Below, piece by piece: positions 62,825 to 63,512 of a stretch of DNA of 63,512 nucleotides (position 1 is its first letter; each line of letters starts with the position of its first letter). Below the pieces are notes generated by a model. The model made no database searches, was not told the DNA's origin, and saw only the letters and a program-made list of their open reading frames with translations. Origin of the DNA: an uncultured Lachnospiraceae bacterium (lineage in GTDB: Bacteria; Bacillota; Clostridia; Lachnospirales; Lachnospiraceae); NCBI GenBank assembly GCA_947632555.1, contig CANRPU010000014.1, positions 1 through 63,512 on the forward strand. Direction: 5' to 3'. The position numbers and the translations under genes were made by a program.

Positions 62825-63331
62825 CTACGGAAGTGCGTCCAGCTTGGCCTGCAGATCATTGATAAACCGGCACACATGGAATCCGTCGCAGACAGCGTGA
62901 TGCACCTGCACCGCAAGGGGCAGCCAGATTCCGCCTCCTTCTTCGTAATATTTTCCCATGGTGAAAATCGGAAGCAGATATGTGAATCCATTTATATGCA
63001 GATTGAACCCGTCAAACGAGGTCCAGGGCAGCATGGAAACCGTAAAGCTGTTTTCCGGCACATTGGGTTTTCCCAGAAATCCCTCCGTATTTCCAAATTT
63101 CCGGAGATCTTCTTCATAGCGGGAGCAGAAGGTCTCGTAATCTTCGGAATATTCGGTCCAAAGATTGGAAAAGGTCTCCGTGTCCTTATGAAACACCGTA
63201 TAGCTGGGGACCATATCTGCAAACAGGGCAATCTTCCCATCGTCCCGGAGAGCCATTCGGAATTCTTCATACCGGTTGACGGTTTTTGTCAGCAGATACA
63301 GCATGGTGGGGTAGAGCTTCCGCCCCTTTTC
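62825..63331 (-). pseudogene. Chloramphenicol acetyltransferase-like gene, 5' end cut at the repeat
   Basis: About 168 codons matching CAT from EKGRKLYPTMLYLLTKTVNR to the end, including the catalytic His in VQVHHAVCDGFHV and FLGKPNVPENSFTVSMLPWT. The first 45 or so residues are missing: the match stops exactly at the edge of the second repeat, and what lies beyond is repeat and unrelated sequence. The gene is convergent with the flavoprotein gene (12 bases between stops), so one donor fragment could carry both. It is not functional as it stands. Confidence 0.88.
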
Positions 63332-63367
63332 GTTGAATGACCCGCCAAAAATGGTGCATCGTTCAAC

Positions 63368-63435
63368 AAAATGGGGTCGTATGTTGCAGCAGGGAGGAAA
63401 AGACATGAAAAAGAAAGCTTTACAGGAAGAATTAG
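63368..63435 (+). other. 68-nt interval with a gene start
   Basis: Between the second and third repeat. Contains AGGGAGG, then ATG at 63405 and MKKKALQEEL, cut off by the third repeat (stop right after one more codon). It looks like the first ten codons of a bacterial gene with its ribosome site. After the third repeat only 41 bases remain (63472-63512), AT-rich and without a recognisable feature. Confidence 0.55.
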
Positions 63436-63512
63436 GTTGAATGACCCGCCAAAAATGGTGCATCGTTCAACCAAGGAACAGTGAATTGGAGTTCGTCTTG
63501 TTATAATTAGCT

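Larger units (their letters stand above)
62257..63471. CRISPR. Three identical 36-nt repeats with gene-fragment intervals
   Basis: Repeats at 62257-62292, 63332-63367 and 63436-63471 are identical, start GTTGAATGA and end TCGTTCAAC. Length 36 and GTT/AAC ends fit type II CRISPR repeats, and the position after cas2 fits an array. The intervals do not: 1,039 and 68 nt instead of about 30. Each repeat could fold almost fully: 9 bp, a 2x2 internal loop, 5 bp (CGCCA/TGGTG) and an AAAA loop. 62191-62256 is AT-rich and would be the leader. The array may continue past the window. Confidence 0.6.

Noticed and set aside
63332..63463. Extended start for the CAT-like gene inside the repeats
   Set aside because: The added codons are translation of the 36-nt repeat and the 68-nt interval and have no CAT similarity; the true N-terminus is missing.
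62257..63471. Repeats as simple transposon or MITE insertions
   Set aside because: No target-site duplications flank the three copies, and CAT sequence does not continue on the other side of the second copy.

Overview
The window looks like a chromosomal segment from a gut-type Firmicute, most likely Lachnospiraceae. This is inferred from AGGAGG ribosome sites, a T-box leader before thrS, DUF1540 and SEC-C proteins, GH43 and GH27 glycosidases, TnpX/MobV mobile modules and AgrC/LytTR signalling. Nearly everything up to 35.8 kb and from 43.5 to 60 kb is on the minus strand.

Layout. 0-6.6 kb is a decayed, reshuffled stretch: a 3'-truncated tannase-like lipoprotein, a response-regulator stump, a two-component system next to a small exported repeat protein, a frameshifted vsr, a GNAT enzyme, an XRE/GyrI-like regulator, and two copies of a structured repeat. 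6.8-11.5 kb is a five-gene operon: circularly permuted ATP-grasp, alpha-E, transglutaminase-like and two M14-type deacylase homologues, the second without its metal ligands. 11.7-21.5 kb holds four large exported proteins of unknown role (one with RCC1-like repeats) behind an AgrC/LytTR pair. 21.7-37.3 kb is mostly ordinary: pyrF, TPR lipoprotein, thrS, GH43, polyphosphate:AMP phosphotransferase, MATE, a [FeFe]-hydrogenase-like chemoreceptor, aldo/keto reductase, a soluble chemoreceptor and GH27.

Defence and mobile DNA dominate the rest. 37.4-41.8 kb is a type IIS-like restriction system: an HNH endonuclease and one long protein joining an N6-adenine methylase to a circularly permuted C5-cytosine methylase. 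41.9-43.5 kb holds phage and transposon debris. 43.7-52.7 kb has rRNA methylase, broken Nudix, an exopolysaccharide operon and two phosphatases. At 52.6-56.0 kb a 3.3-kb island bounded by 32-bp direct repeats sits in the start of the low-molecular-weight phosphatase gene. It carries an EVE-PD-(D/E)XK nuclease and a RhuM-Fic protein. 57.0-61.0 kb is a mobilizable element (large serine recombinase, MobV relaxase, XRE regulator).

The most unusual part is the right end, 61.0-63.5 kb. Type II-like cas1 and cas2 have no cas9 in view. They are followed by three identical 36-nt palindromic repeats whose intervals are not normal spacers: one is 1,039 nt, with a whole flavin-oxidoreductase-type gene and a 5'-cut chloramphenicol acetyltransferase, and one is 68 nt, holding the ribosome site and first codons of another gene. 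This could be gene-fragment capture between CRISPR repeats, or a separate hairpin-bounded cassette system beside cas1-cas2. The window ends just after the third repeat.
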